NCBI GenBank assembly: GCA_014155875.1
Contig: JACEFZ010017709.1
Span: 1-64,000, forward strand
DNA from: Cepaea nemoralis
Taxonomy: Eukaryota; Mollusca; Gastropoda; Stylommatophora; Helicidae
DNA length: 64,000 nucleotides
Direction of reading: 5' to 3'
The position numbers and the translations under genes are program-made. The notes under the pieces were generated by a model. That model was given only the letters and a program-made list of their open reading frames with translations. It was not told the origin of the DNA and ran no database searches. This document shows, one piece after another, positions 23,147 to 34,169 of this stretch. How positions within the stretch are numbered: the stretch's first letter is position 1; every line of letters starts with the position of its first letter.

Positions 23147-24607
23147 ATCATCTGGATCGAGCTTACAGTGGAAAAGAGTGAGATGGACTACTCTCTTAAA
23201 AGGGGACCTATGTCACGAAACCACTATAATTCACGATAGATGATGAAACAACAGAGGCAGGCTATATTCGAACTTACAAATTGTTTGCAACTGGTGGGGA
23301 CATCCCCATCGGATCAAAGGCGCCGCTAGTCTATGATGATTCCCCGGAGAAACGGGAAAAGAGTTTCCCGGTTGTCTTGGAAAAGACTCAAGATGAAAGG
23401 CAAAGCGCAGCCGTGATTCGGTTGCCACATGTTGTTGACAGGAGAATGACGTCACGAGGTCAATCCCAGATTATATAAAAACAAGCTTGTTGTCGGGAGT
23501 TCACAATAAAGTTGACCTAGGCTGACGTGTTAAATAGCTCAGTGCTCGTAGTGAAAAGAATCCCGCATGTTTACTATCAGTGTATTTGAGGGGGGAAAAA
23601 CATGTGTCTTTCATGGCAATTTGGAGATTCAATTCGGATTGTGAGCTAGGAATTTATAGGGTATCTGCACTTAGCATTTAAATGTTAATAATGTAGAATA
23701 GTAAAATGATAGTGAAGTTTAGAACTTAACGTAGTGGTTGCTTTGTAGTCAAATATAAAAACAGTGTCGGCGACAATAGACAGTCGCAGTGTTAAACTAA
23801 CTAGTGTGAGATGTAAATTAGCTCAGCTAGTTGAGGATAGTGAAAGGGGATGATATTTAGTGTGATGGGGATATCCCAGTGGGGGTATACTGGGGTTCTA
23901 AACTTTGTGTATTTATCTTTCCTTGTCTTGCCCTAACTCATGCCAAGGGGAGGAGCTCCTCTGACATGACAGAGATTGGTTCACTGTCATGGATCTGAGT
24001 AAGACTGTAGGCCCACACTCATCTAATAGGAGTCAGTATCAGATTGCTCTCACCGAGTCTGTTGTGTCTCTTTCACAGGTTCCCCTCGGGTTTTCAAAGA
24101 ACAGATGCTGAATTGTTCGTATCATGGAGAACTTGGTACGAGGAGATCTGTTCAGTGGCCTGTGCATTTTGGCCCATGAGAAAAGGGTTTATTAAGTCAC
24201 ACCACTCGTGAAAGAAATAATGGAGTGTTATTATGTCACACCACGGGTGTAAGAACAATATCGTGTTTGATTTTCACACTACAAGTGAAATAACATTAGA
24301 GTGTTGCTTTTCACACTACACGAGAAATAACATTAGAGTGTTGGTGTTCACACCACAAGTGAAATAACATTAGAGTGTTGCTTTTCACACTACAAGTGAC
24401 ATAACATTAGAGTGTTGTAACATTTTCACACCACCTGTGAAATATTAGTAGGAATTAATTCAAAGAATGAGAACAGTGTAATAGTGAACACGGTAGGACT
24501 TGTAAGAATGAATCATTTCTTCCAAGGAACAATGTGTAACAGTATAGCTTAGGAGTAAAGAGTTAGGGAATGCTGCGCATTCATTAACTAGTGGGAAACC
24601 ATAGTTG

Positions 24608-24661
24608 GTGAACGTGTGTGCACGAATGGATAGACGTATCCAGGGCTTGCACACACGTCAC
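24608..24661 (+). other. hairpin in the 5' LTR of element 1
   Basis: GTGAACGTGTGTGC (24608-24621) pairs with GCACACACGTCAC (24649-24661) with one bulged A. Inside it, TGGATA (24627-24632) pairs with TATCCA (24637-24642) around a GACG loop. Element 2's LTR has a different sequence forming a hairpin in the comparable place. The same structure is in the 3' LTR. Confidence 0.6.
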
Positions 24662-24742
24662 TGGGGGGACTGGGAATTCAGGAGGTAAACAACAAGAATG
24701 TCGGAGTTTTCCATCATGTTTGAAGATGAATGATTTTCACCT

Positions 24743-24765
24743 AATAAACGCATGAATTTATAAAA
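24743..24765 (+). promoter_or_regulatory. AATAAA and TATA box in element 1 LTR
   Basis: AATAAA (24743-24748) is followed by TATAAAA (24759-24765) in the last third of the LTR. The order, signal before TATA, is odd for a standard U3-R-U5 layout, so one of the two may be fortuitous. Confidence 0.35.
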
Positions 24766-24839
24766 GACGAGACTTGTCCACTATATTATCACGAGCCTTC
24801 CACACTCAGCATTGTTATATCACCACGGCTACTGTGATA

Positions 24840-26265
24840 TAGGCTGAATTGGTGCCGTCGACCTCAAGATTGCAAACATGGGATGTAGCGAAGATTGTTG
24901 ACAAGCAAAGAACAAACGAAGGAGTGTTTTGTCTACGTCTGGAAACAGATGTTATGGAAGATTTCAAGTAATTAATAAGAGACGCAACAACTGAAAGCCC
25001 GCCCAGGGGTAGTTGTTGTGATTTCTCAGTGTTTATTAAGAGGATTTATCAGTAAAGGTCAGAAGGTTTGATAATCTTATTTTATAGAAAGACTGGTAGT
25101 TTTGTATGCATAACTCAATAATATACAGTGCCCTGATCGCTGACCTACGCTGTTTTTTTGGATGAGATCAAGAATTGCCGTTTTACAGCGAAAATTGCAA
25201 ATGATATAATGATGTCGCTGCTGATTGCATCTTACGATTTATAAAGTAACCTTGTACCTGGGGAAATAAATTGTCTTTACACCCGAACGATCAGCTCCAA
25301 ATAAAACAGAGAACTATCGAGAATGGAAAAATTTATGAGCATGGACTGTTTGAGGTGGAGTCAAGGTCAAATTGAACTTTCTGTAATTCTCGAATCAAGC
25401 TGGTCAACAGTCACTTCAGCTAAGTGAAGGCGTTGATGAATCTGGTCAACTTGTCTCAAGTCAAATTGGTTTCAATTGATTTAAACTGACTGTTGTTGGA
25501 ACGCCACATAACACGTAATGTTCCGAGTACTGAAACAAAGTGGCCATCGTCAGGCTTGAATCCATCCATTGTTGACTTGCTCGTTTTTTCTCTGAAACGT
25601 ATGGATGTTCCAGATATGCTGTCGTGTCAGATTTGCTGAAACCGTTAAATGTTGTCGGTTGAAATACAGTGAAGGTGACCTTGCTTGTCGGAAGGTAAAC
25701 TCCAGAATTTTTAGTCAAGCAATCGATCAATCAATTAATCAATCAATCAATTAATCAAGCAACCAATCGATCAGTCAATCAAGCAATTAATCGATGAACT
25801 AATCAAGCAATCGATCAATCAGTCAATCAATCGATCAATCAATCAAGCAATCAATCAGTCCGTATTGTATCGAGCGTTGTAAAGTTAAAAGCCAAACGAG
25901 CATAATCAGCGGCATGTAAACAACTGGAAGGAATCGACTTCGATTGAGGTGAGAAGTCCAGAGGCTCTTCTTTTTCTGCTCCTTTCAAGTTTTGTCGATC
26001 AGAGTTTTTTTTTATCAAGATCCTCGATTGGAATTTTTTGCATCAGGATGGTCAATTAGAGTCCCTTTTATCAGGATTTGCGATTGGAACTGGAACCTTT
26101 TTCATCAAGATCATCGGTTGGAGTCTTTTTCGTCTAGTTTAGGTAATGGATAGTTTTAGATTAATTAATTGAACAGAATATTTCTTGATGATTACTTTGA
26201 AATAATATTGTTTGAAAATATTTGTATATTATATTGCTTGATAATTTCCATTATAAAATTTTAGG
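24840..26265 (+). other. leader of element 1 with (AATC)-type repeats
   Basis: It begins TAGGCTGAATTGGTGCCGTCGACC. The equivalent stretch of element 2 reads TTGTTGCCGTAGACCCGAGG, so the shared TTGxTGCCGTxGACC is the likely primer site; I cannot name the tRNA. At about 25715-25862 a degenerate CAAT/TCAA tetranucleotide array occurs. No coding match. Confidence 0.55.
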
Positions 26266-26673
26266 ATGGAGCCCCAAGAATTTTCTCAGGTATTGAGTGG
26301 AGTTGGCGGAGCAATATCAAAGTCGGATGCAGTATTGAGACAGCAAAGTGTAATCAGTGATGTGGAGAGATTTAATGGACAGGCGAATCAGTTTAAGAAA
26401 TGGATTATTTCTATTGAGAAACATGCTTATCTAGTGAACGCTACAGATGAGGATAAAAAGAATTTAGCATATAGAACTAGTACAAGTCCAGTTTCTGACC
26501 ATATAAGAAGAAAGCTAGAAGCGGGAGGAGATGAAACCTGGGAACAATTCAAAACCGACCTGGCACATAAATACGCAGAAATTACTGATCCACAACACGC
26601 ATTCTCAGTGTTGCGACAAACGAAACAAAATGTTACGGAATGGGAATTATGGAGAAATGCAGAGAAATTTTAG
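26266..26673 (+). CDS. element 1 truncated gag
   Basis: 135 codons from ATG 26266 (MEPQEFSQVLSGVGGAIS). It matches element 2 gag: ERFNGQANQFKKWIISIEKHAYLV, PVSDHIRRKLEAG, DPQHAFSVLRQTKQN. After KQN the match stops. The next residues (ELWRNAEKF) correspond to a region about 200 codons later in element 2, so the rest of gag, including the CCHC knuckle, has been deleted. It is likely a structural polypeptide without nucleic-acid-binding tail, or non-functional. Confidence 0.8.
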   Translation: MEPQEFSQVLSGVGGAISKSDAVLRQQSVISDVERFNGQANQFKKWIISIEKHAYLVNATDEDKKNLAYRTSTSPVSDHIRRKLEAGGDETWEQFKTDLAHKYAEITDPQHAFSVLRQTKQNVTEWELWRNAEKF

Positions 26674-26694
26674 AAGATCAGGAAATCAGGGAAA

Positions 26695-27963
26695 TTGGCG
26701 TCCCGCTTACTGAACAGGATCGGCAGTAGGGGGGAAGATAGTAAGATCCAAAAGATGCATCAATGTATTAAAAACCCAAATGATGAGTATAATAGGACAT
26801 TTAGAAATAAAAAATATAAGAAGTTATCTCCCCAAGGCGAGATAAAACAGTTGTCACTAAATATGGTTGATCCTAGCTCATGTATAGTAGAAATAGGAAA
26901 ATATAAAGTTAGAACATTAGTTGACTCGGGAGCACAAGTTAGCGTGATTAAACAAACATTTTTATATCGAATGTTAAAAAATTGTAAAATATTTAGAATT
27001 CAGGAGAATCTTCATTCGGTAACTGGACACAGATTAGAAGTGCTTGGACAAACGATGATAAATTTTAAATTAGGAGGGATAAATGTTAGGCATATGTTCC
27101 ATGTGGTCAAGGATTTAAATAGAAATATGATATTGGGTAGAGATTTTTTATTGAAAAATGGGGTGAGACTTTTTTTTGATTTGCATAAATTAAAATTCCA
27201 AGATGTGTATGTAGATTTGGAAGAGGATATGCATGTGTCGACACTAGTTAGAGTCAAAACGACCATGAATTTGAAACCACAAACGGTTAATTTAATACAG
27301 GCAAAAATGAAAAAAAAACCATACTTTTCGGTTGGACAAACAGTTAAAATAACGGAATTAGAGAGAGAAATAGTACAGGAACCGGGCTTAGAAGTCACCG
27401 ATGGGTTAATAGTACTAGATAGACATCTCAGCTTTCCAGTGATGCTCCTAAATAATACAGGAAAAAATATTACATTATATAGAGGTTGTGTAATCGCTAA
27501 AGTAGAGTATAGTGAAAATAACATGTTAACTATAGACAAAGAAAACATATGGGGAAATACGTATTCAGAAACTCCCATGATTAGAAATAATGTCGGAAAT
27601 AAGTATAAAAGAAGCTGGAAAAGACGAAATGATGAATTGATCCATACATTTAAGAAACGTCCATCTCAGATAGATACAGTTGATAAAAAGACAAGAGAAC
27701 AAGAATTGTTATCACAATTAAAAGCTCCGCCGGAGAATAGGGAAATATTAGAAAAGTTCGTGAAAGAAAATCAAGACGTTTTTGCGGTTAGTGATTTAGA
27801 ATTGGGTAAGATAAAAACAGTTACAATGGAAATAGATACAGGAGACCATCCACCAATTGGACACTTTAATAGCAGTTCGCTTATGGAGAATTTTGTAGAG
27901 AGTTTTTGTGGAGAACTTTATAACGAATTTTGTAGAGAGTTTTGTATTATTGATATAGTATGA
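26695..27963 (+). CDS. element 1 protease with linker, RT deleted
   Basis: 422 codons. The protease motif VRTLVDSGAQVSVIK (residues ~70-85) has DSG in place of DTG, the same as element 2. RNMILGRDFLLKNG (~150) is the expected ILG/GRD segment near its end. A long linker follows (KITELEREIVQEPGLEVTDG, QELLSQLKAPPENREILEKF). VTMEIDTGDHPPI is the usual lead-in to RT, but the frame then departs into MENFVESFCGELYNEFC and stops. All RT motifs are missing. Element 2 has the same linker with a (GA)n expansion at ELERE. Confidence 0.85.
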   Translation: MASRLLNRIGSRGEDSKIQKMHQCIKNPNDEYNRTFRNKKYKKLSPQGEIKQLSLNMVDPSSCIVEIGKYKVRTLVDSGAQVSVIKQTFLYRMLKNCKIFRIQENLHSVTGHRLEVLGQTMINFKLGGINVRHMFHVVKDLNRNMILGRDFLLKNGVRLFFDLHKLKFQDVYVDLEEDMHVSTLVRVKTTMNLKPQTVNLIQAKMKKKPYFSVGQTVKITELEREIVQEPGLEVTDGLIVLDRHLSFPVMLLNNTGKNITLYRGCVIAKVEYSENNMLTIDKENIWGNTYSETPMIRNNVGNKYKRSWKRRNDELIHTFKKRPSQIDTVDKKTREQELLSQLKAPPENREILEKFVKENQDVFAVSDLELGKIKTVTMEIDTGDHPPIGHFNSSSLMENFVESFCGELYNEFCREFCIIDIV

Positions 27964-28079
27964 AGTATGTCTCTAGTTAGCATTTGGCTATGATGAGATA
28001 AGAGGGTGAGAATTGAGTTGAGAAATATATGGGATTGTTGGGCAGGTATGGTAGAGTTAGGTGGTTAAGAGTTGGGGTT

Positions 28080-28104
28080 GAGATTTTTTTAGGAAAAAAA
28101 TCTC
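28080..28104 (+). other. perfect hairpin just upstream of element 1 polypurine tract
   Basis: GAGATTTTTTT (28080-28090) and AAAAAAATCTC (28094-28104) form an 11-bp perfect stem with loop AGG. The purine tract TTGAAGAAGGGGAGG and the 3' LTR (28125) begin 20 nt later. Element 2 has a different-sequence hairpin in the same place. Confidence 0.75.
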
Positions 28105-29042
28105 CTTGAAGAAGGGGAGGTATATGTAACAGTATAGCTTAGGAGTAAAGAGTTAGGGAATGCTGCGCATTCATTAACTAGTGGGAAACCATAGTTGGTG
28201 AACGTGTGTGCACGAATGGATAGACGTATCCAGGGCTTGCACACACGTCACTGGGGGGACTGGGAATTCAGGAGGTAAACAACAAGAATGTCGGAGTTTT
28301 CCATCATGTTTGAAGATGAATATTTTCACCTAATAAACGCATGAATTTATAAAAGACGAGACTTGTCCACTATATTATCACGAGCCTTCCACACTCAGCA
28401 TTGTTATATCACCACGGCTACTGTGATAAATGTTACTTGTTTTCACTAGGCAACGAAGGTTTATGTTTCGGAACCATATAGACATTTATTAACAGGGTGT
28501 ATGATCGCTGCCAGATCAATATCAGACTATATTCGTGATTGGTGACCAGGTATCTGGGTTATCAAAGGTGCTACCGGAGAGAGTCAACATCGAACAAGAG
28601 GGACACGGCGTGTGGTGAGGTTTTTGTTTACTGACCCGTGATGATGTGGTGTAACTCGTACAATGATGATCGGACTGTGATACGGAGCTTTGTGGTCTGA
28701 TGTTTACATATACACCTTAGAATATGCGACATACATTCTACACATTACACACACACACACACCAACTTCTCACACACATACTCTTTGATTTAATAAATTA
28801 TTTTGTATTTATTTGTTAAGGCTAGAGTTGTTGAGTATGTTGTGTTGGGGAAGAGTGAGAGGGGGCATGATCTAGGGGTGAGTTAGAGTAAGAAAGAGGT
28901 GTCGACAGACTGACGGAGTTTTGTGGACGGATTCTGGTGGTTTCTCTAGGACAATAATATTGGGGTAATAAAAATGTGGGTGTTGATTCCCCTCACTCCA
29001 GGGACGACACTAAAGTAATAAAGGATTATTTACGACATTTAT

Positions 29043-29150
29043 TGGGGGCTCGTAAACGTGATCTTTGGACAGCGGGATCTCTCGTAAACGGGATCTTTTG
29101 ACAGTGGGATCTCCGGACAACGGGGTCTTTTGACACGGGATCTTTAGTTA
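29043..29150 (+). other. unit D primer site and GGGATCT leader repeats
   Basis: TGGGGGCTCGT begins at 29043, followed by the same ~17-nt GGGATCT repeat series seen in unit B. This is the 5' end of the unit D internal region. Confidence 0.6.
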
Positions 29151-29403
29151 AAGGATGGAGATATTGTTAGAGAGACAATCCAGCTAGAGTGAATGTGGAT
29201 AGGGGTTAAGACACATATCTTACCTGTTCACAATTCACACGTCTGCATAAGTATGTGGTCCTGATTCTGCTCTTGTCACTGAGTGATTGTGTTGTGTTGT
29301 GCTGTGTGTTATTAAATATATACATTAACTGTAATTGTTCATTACCGATATATTTCTCTTGGAGATAATCTACACTCTATCTGCTGACTTACCTCTCTGA
29401 AAA

Positions 29404-30640
29404 ATGGCCACTCCTAAACTAACTACGGCAGAACTAAGGGCAAAGGGGGAAGAAATGGGTTTGTCGGGTTCTGCACTAACAGATTACGTACAGGAGGTGG
29501 AGAGGGAGTTTCGTCAAGCAGAAAGGGAAGATCGAAAGGCCGAGTTGGAATTGAGAAGGATGGAGTTAGAACAAGCAGCTAAGAAATTGGAAGCAGAATA
29601 AGCTGCTAGGCAATTGGAAGCAGAACAAGCTGCTAAGAAATTGGAAGCAGAACAAGCTGCTAGGCAATTGGAAGCAGAACAAGCTGCTAAGAAATTGGAA
29701 GCAGAGCAAGCCATGAGAAGGCTGGAAATTGAAGCTGAGCAGGCAGCTAAGAAACTTAAAGCTAAGCAGGCAGCTAGGAAACTTGAAGTTTTGGAAGCTG
29801 CTATGAAACGGGAAGCGGAGCAAGAGGCTCAGAAAAGGGAGCATGAGTACCGGATGAGGGAACTCGTGTTGAAGAGGCAATCTAATGGGGAAACTGAGGG
29901 AGCAGTTGGAGGTGCCTCCATCCCAGACTCAACCCCAGCAGGTGGAAATAGTTACCATGCTATGAAGTTTCCTCTAGCAATCTATGAGGAGGACAAAGAG
30001 AAGATTGACCAGTACCTTCAACGCTTCGAGGCCATGTCTGTTGCTATCGGTCTGGACCGTGACAAATGGTGTCTTAAGCTATCCCAGGGATTACGCGGGA
30101 CAGGCTACGAGGTTTATTTTCGCCTGCCACCAGGACATTAGAACAATTATGACGAATTGAAGACGGCTCTGCTGAAACGTTTCGAGGTAACGTCACATAC
30201 CTACCAGAAAAAATTTCGAGCAGCGAAACGAAAACCGGGGGAGTTGCTTGCCGCCTACAGTTTGCGTCTAAAATCCTATCTCCATAAGTGGATTTGGCTG
30301 GGTTCGCACATGACTATGAGTGTCTGGAAGAGCTCATGGTGGTCGACCACCTGAAGAAGCAAATGTCGAAACCTCTCAGGACATTCCTGGGAGAACAAGG
30401 ACGGAACGTATTGACCTCGTGACAAAATTAGCAGAACGGTTCGTCGAGGTACATGGGGAGGCAGGGGAAAACCTTTCCACCAACACCAAAAGTCAGGAGA
30501 AACATGACAGGAAGAAGGCCAAAAACTCAGGACCAAAAAGGGGAACCTTATATTAAAACCTCAGAGGATAGTTCAGAGAAGACGAAGGAGGGAAACAAGA
30601 GCACTTCGAGCTCTACACAAAAACGACCATGGTCGGAGAA
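29404..30640 (+). pseudogene. unit D gag, least frameshifted copy
   Basis: ATG 29404. This copy reads SGSALTDYVQEVEREF through the point where A-C are frameshifted, then the octad helix. A private TAA replaces a Glu codon at about 29599. At 30056 it keeps GGACCGTG, so GLDRDKWCLKLSQGLRGTGYEVYFRLPPGH is in frame; a private TAG follows (GAG in B and C) before NNYDELK. The SCAN-like part is then split by small deletions near 30290 and 30400. Unit D therefore preserves the ancestral frame at two sites where A-C are broken, while carrying its own stops. Confidence 0.85.
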
Positions 30641-31619
30641 GTGGTGTTCAATGTGTAAGTCATCCTCTCACAATACGAGGGACTGCAAATCGAAGGCTAA
30701 GAGTCTTCACTTCGCAGCATGTCAAGTGACGTCCAAGGAGGTTGTCAGGGAAAAAGCCAAGGTCAACAAGGAAGCTCGCCACCAGGAGAGCTCACTCAAG
30801 TCCGGCACTAGAAAATCTAGGACAGGGAAATGGTGCAACCAATGCAAGTCAAACACGCACAATGCTATTGACTGCAGGGGAAAGTCAGGAGACTCTCGTT
30901 TCGTCGTGTGCCCAGTGGAACCTAAGGTGGAGCCCACCGAACAGGTCAAGACCGAGGAAGAAACTCCAGACCAGGAAAAACCACCTGTAGTGAAATTGGT
31001 AGAGGTTAACGGTCGTCAAGTGGAGTGTTTGTACGACACAGGACTGGACGAGGAGGCCGTGATTTCTGCGGATCTGGTACACGCAGAACAATTCACAGGT
31101 GAGACCATGGAGATACAGCCTGCACAGAAGAGTGCTGTGGCCATGAAGTTGCCCATTGCTAACGTGGAGATTCGGTCAGGGTATGTCACCGGCACAATCA
31201 AGGCCGCTGTATTGACCGATTCCAATTTTCCAGCAATCCTCGGTTGCCGGTATGTCTTTCTGGGAATGCCCAGGGAGCCAATCCATATGGGAGCAATACA
31301 GACTCGCTCTCAGACGAGAACGGAAGAGGCAGAAGCAATTGTGATTAACCCACTGCCGGGGGAGCTACGAACTGCCCAGAGTGAGGATGCTACTCTACGT
31401 CCTTGCTACAAAAAGCTGCAGAAAAGTGCTGATCCACCCAAACGGGGGCAGTACTATATGAAGAACAGGATACTCTACAGGAGAGCCGGAAGGGGAGACA
31501 ACCTATACGGTCAGTTGGTGGTCCCGAAAGCTCACCGGTCCCAGATTCTTCATATGGGGCATACCATCTCCTTTAGTGGGCATATGGGTATTGCCGCTAC
31601 CATGCAGCGAATGTCCTGA
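30641..31619 (+). pseudogene. unit D CCHC knuckles, protease, integrase zinc finger (part)
   Basis: Part of the open frame 30453-31619. Both knuckles are intact here (C-SM-C-KSSS-H-NTRD-C and C-NQ-C-KSNT-H-NAID-C). Protease VECLYDTGLDEEAV, then AILGCRYVFLG. The integrase finger follows to GHMGIAATMQRMS, where a TGA replaces the Cys codon (31617-31619). The next frame resumes at 31638. Confidence 0.85.
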
Positions 31620-31637
31620 CATTACTATTGGCCGGGA

Positions 31638-31910
31638 GTGACAGATGATGTGCGTTGGTATGTGAAGTCATGCCCTGAGTGCCAGAGGGTGGCACCGAAA
31701 CACTGGACAGCACCGGTGGTCTTGGGTGAGATGCCCATCATGATCTCTCCTTTCGAGAGGGTAGCCATCGGCATCGTGGGTCCACTTCCTAGGACTAGGA
31801 AGAGGAACATGTATGTACTCACAATGGTGGATTGCTGTACAATGTGGGGTGAAGCCATACCGATGACCACGATTGATTCGAAACGAGTGGCGGACGCACT
31901 GATGGAGACC
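31638..31910 (+). pseudogene. unit D integrase core, N-terminal part, cut by element 2
   Basis: YVKSCPECQRVAPKHW, then a core start with IGIVGPLP. The first catalytic Asp codon region reads AIGIVG where unit B has AIDIVG, so the first Asp is lost. It is cut after ALMET by element 2 at 31911; GACC (31907-31910) is the target duplication. Integrase continues at 41044. Confidence 0.85.
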
Positions 31911-32212
31911 TATAACAGTGCTATAGGACAACAAGGCCGCTGTATGTAGTTGATGGTGCGTGTCTATAAACGACAAAGTCAATTTTAACAATTCATCCGA
32001 GTTTATTGGCATCAACTTGTAAAGTACTGTACAGATGAAATCATACACGACTTGTCCAACTCGGCGGCCGATGGAAACTATTTACGTCAACGCGTGAGCA
32101 ACCCTAGATCCCTAACTACCAGTGCTCACGCGTGTACAAACCTATTTCCCCTTGTTTTTGCACACCATCTATTAACTCATTAACTCCCTAACAGAGATGG
32201 TGCTCTGTTATA

Positions 32213-34169
32213 TTCCTTCCTATCCTCAACAAGACTTTTTCTTGAAAAGTCTTAATCCCTAGCCTACTTACCTAATGTACTTCTCCCAACCCGCTTACTC
32301 ATCTTAAACTAGCCCCCTCTTACCCAGTGAGCTTTAGTTATTACTCTTTCTATTCCTGCAAGTCTACTTGTCTACTTATATCTTATAGCCAACCGCTATG
32401 TTTCTTCACAGTCCTTCGTGAAGTTATACTTCTTCTTCGTTTATGTATATAACCGTACAAGATTTCATTTTCTAAAACAGTTTATAAGGAATCTATCTAG
32501 ATATTTCATTTCATATATACATATGTTCATCAAAATCGTTGGTATATAAACACAATTGGAAACTTGTCATGTGTTATGCACCCTCTCATATTCTCTCGAC
32601 ATCAACAAAAAAACACAGGATAGACAGAAAAATGGGGTGCGCACCCAGAAGATAGCAAGAAGTAGTCACAAAGCAATCACATTTATCCTCCCTTGCATTC
32701 ACAAAAACTTTATAAAATAAAGTTTTACAAACGCATCTTATAATCCATGAATATATACTTCTGTTTGTTAAAAATTACATCGATCCAAAATTTCTTCCTT
32801 AAAACTTGCCAGATTTGTGCCACCCACAACCATTAAAATAGTACCTTATAACTATATTTCCCATGGCTCATGTTCAATCATGATTAAACCATAAAAATAA
32901 TATTGACAATGTTCATTTCTTATGAACATACTTACTAATACTATACCTATGTTCCATGCTGACGACCACAGCACTCTTTTTAAACCAATTAACGCTGCTT
33001 AGCACAGCTCCTATTTAACCCCCTTACATCCCATTATAACCATCCTTGTTCATGGAAGTATCCAACTTCGTAGTAAACTATATGTGCTGCTATCTACAGC
33101 CCCATTAATGTCCACCCCCAATTAACTAGCTCCTTATATTCCTATTTATGGCATTATATTCCCATTGATGCTGACTAACGCAGCCTCTTTTTACACCACC
33201 CATAGACGTTACCCACGTTAACTTCTTCTTCCTTAATATAACATGGCATCCAATCCATGTATTTTCAATTAATGCTGACTTAATGCAGCTCCTATTTCAA
33301 CCCCCCAGAACCATATATTTCTACCAACTTTTATTTGTGTAGGATCCATTATAAAACCCGTCATCCAAGCATGGCATTTAATTCATGTGTTTCTAAACTA
33401 CATGTACTCCCTTTTTAGCCACCCTGTAATTAACCCCTCATATTCCAAACATTAATGCTGACTGACGCAGCAGCCTTCTTACTAGTACAAGGCCGAAGTT
33501 TATGGTACTCATGTTTACTAAAACTTATTACTCACAAGGGAAATATGTCTCTCTTCTAGTCCACATTCGTTTGTTTGCTATTTTCTGAACGAAGGATTCT
33601 CCATAAGGCCCCGTCCTATTGCTTTCACCAATTCTATACTCAGAACAAAATAATAACAATTTTCTTTTCAACTAAGTCTTAACAATCATCAAGTTAATGT
33701 GATGAATTCAAATAAGTCAAAATAACTGAAACCACAAGTTACAAAAGTTATTAACCAAGTGTAACTCAAACAAAACTCTTTCCCCCCAATTTTGTCATAT
33801 ATGGGTTTATCCCCAACATAATATACATAGTCAAATTATCATCAATTTAAATCAATACAAACATGAACGGTCTCTTTTACGGACCGACCGTATACTCTTA
33901 AAGGAAAAAACCACAAGACATCTTATCCTAAAGTCAAATAATAACCATTTTACAGAACTAATTCAATCGAAATAATATACCATACTATACATAATGCCAT
34001 GAACTATACTTTAAATCTACGAAAATTTAACTTAACACATTATTCTGTGATCTACAGCTACTGTATATAAGAAAACTGCCTGTCTTCCAAGACAGGTCAC
34101 GCACTTTAAATCCTCCTTAAATAATAGTAAAAAAATCTTCTCCTGCAATCTGCAGACTATCCTATCAAC
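32213..34169 (-). other. element 2 long 3' non-coding region
   Basis: About 2 kb between the last open frame and the 3' LTR, AT-rich, with no frame resembling an envelope or other protein. A motif around GCTGAC(T)AACGCAGC recurs about five times at irregular 100-200-bp steps (near 32957, 33168, 33274, 33453), a diffuse repeat. The last 18 nt before the LTR form the purine tract (GTTGAGGATAGGAAGGAA on the minus strand). Confidence 0.6.
32231..32253 (-). other. hairpin upstream of element 2 polypurine tract
   Basis: AAGACTTTT (32231-32239) and AAAAGTCTT (32245-32253) form a perfect 9-bp stem with a 5-nt loop, 18 nt from the 3' LTR. It occupies the same position as the 11-bp hairpin in element 1, but the stem sequence differs. 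Confidence 0.7.

Larger units (their letters stand above)
24535..28428 (+). mobile_element. element 1: non-autonomous deletion derivative of a second gypsy family
   Basis: 3,894 bp with 305- and 304-bp LTRs (24535-24839, 28125-28428) that differ by a single base (one G missing near 28321). It starts TGTAACAG and ends CTGTGATA. Target duplication AATG at 24531-24534 and 28429-28432. The internal part holds a shortened gag, protease and the first RT residues; the rest of RT, RNase H and integrase are gone. Gag and protease are clearly related to element 2 (31911-41039), a plausible source of enzymes. Near-identical LTRs point to a recent insertion. Confidence 0.92.
23211..29037 (+). mobile_element. 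LTR-4 of the gypsy array, interrupted by element 1
   Basis: LTR sequence runs 23211-24534, stops at AACAATG, and resumes at 28433 (TTACTTGTTTTCACTAGGC) to end at TTTACGACA (29037). Subtracting the insertion and its AATG duplication leaves about 1,929 nt, the same as LTR-2 and -3. It keeps CRE (23447-23454), both TATA boxes and the minisatellite, and joins unit C to unit D. Confidence 0.9.

Noticed and set aside
32213..34169. Possible envelope gene between integrase and 3' LTR of element 2
   Set aside because: No long open frame, signal peptide or membrane segment was visible on the coding strand.
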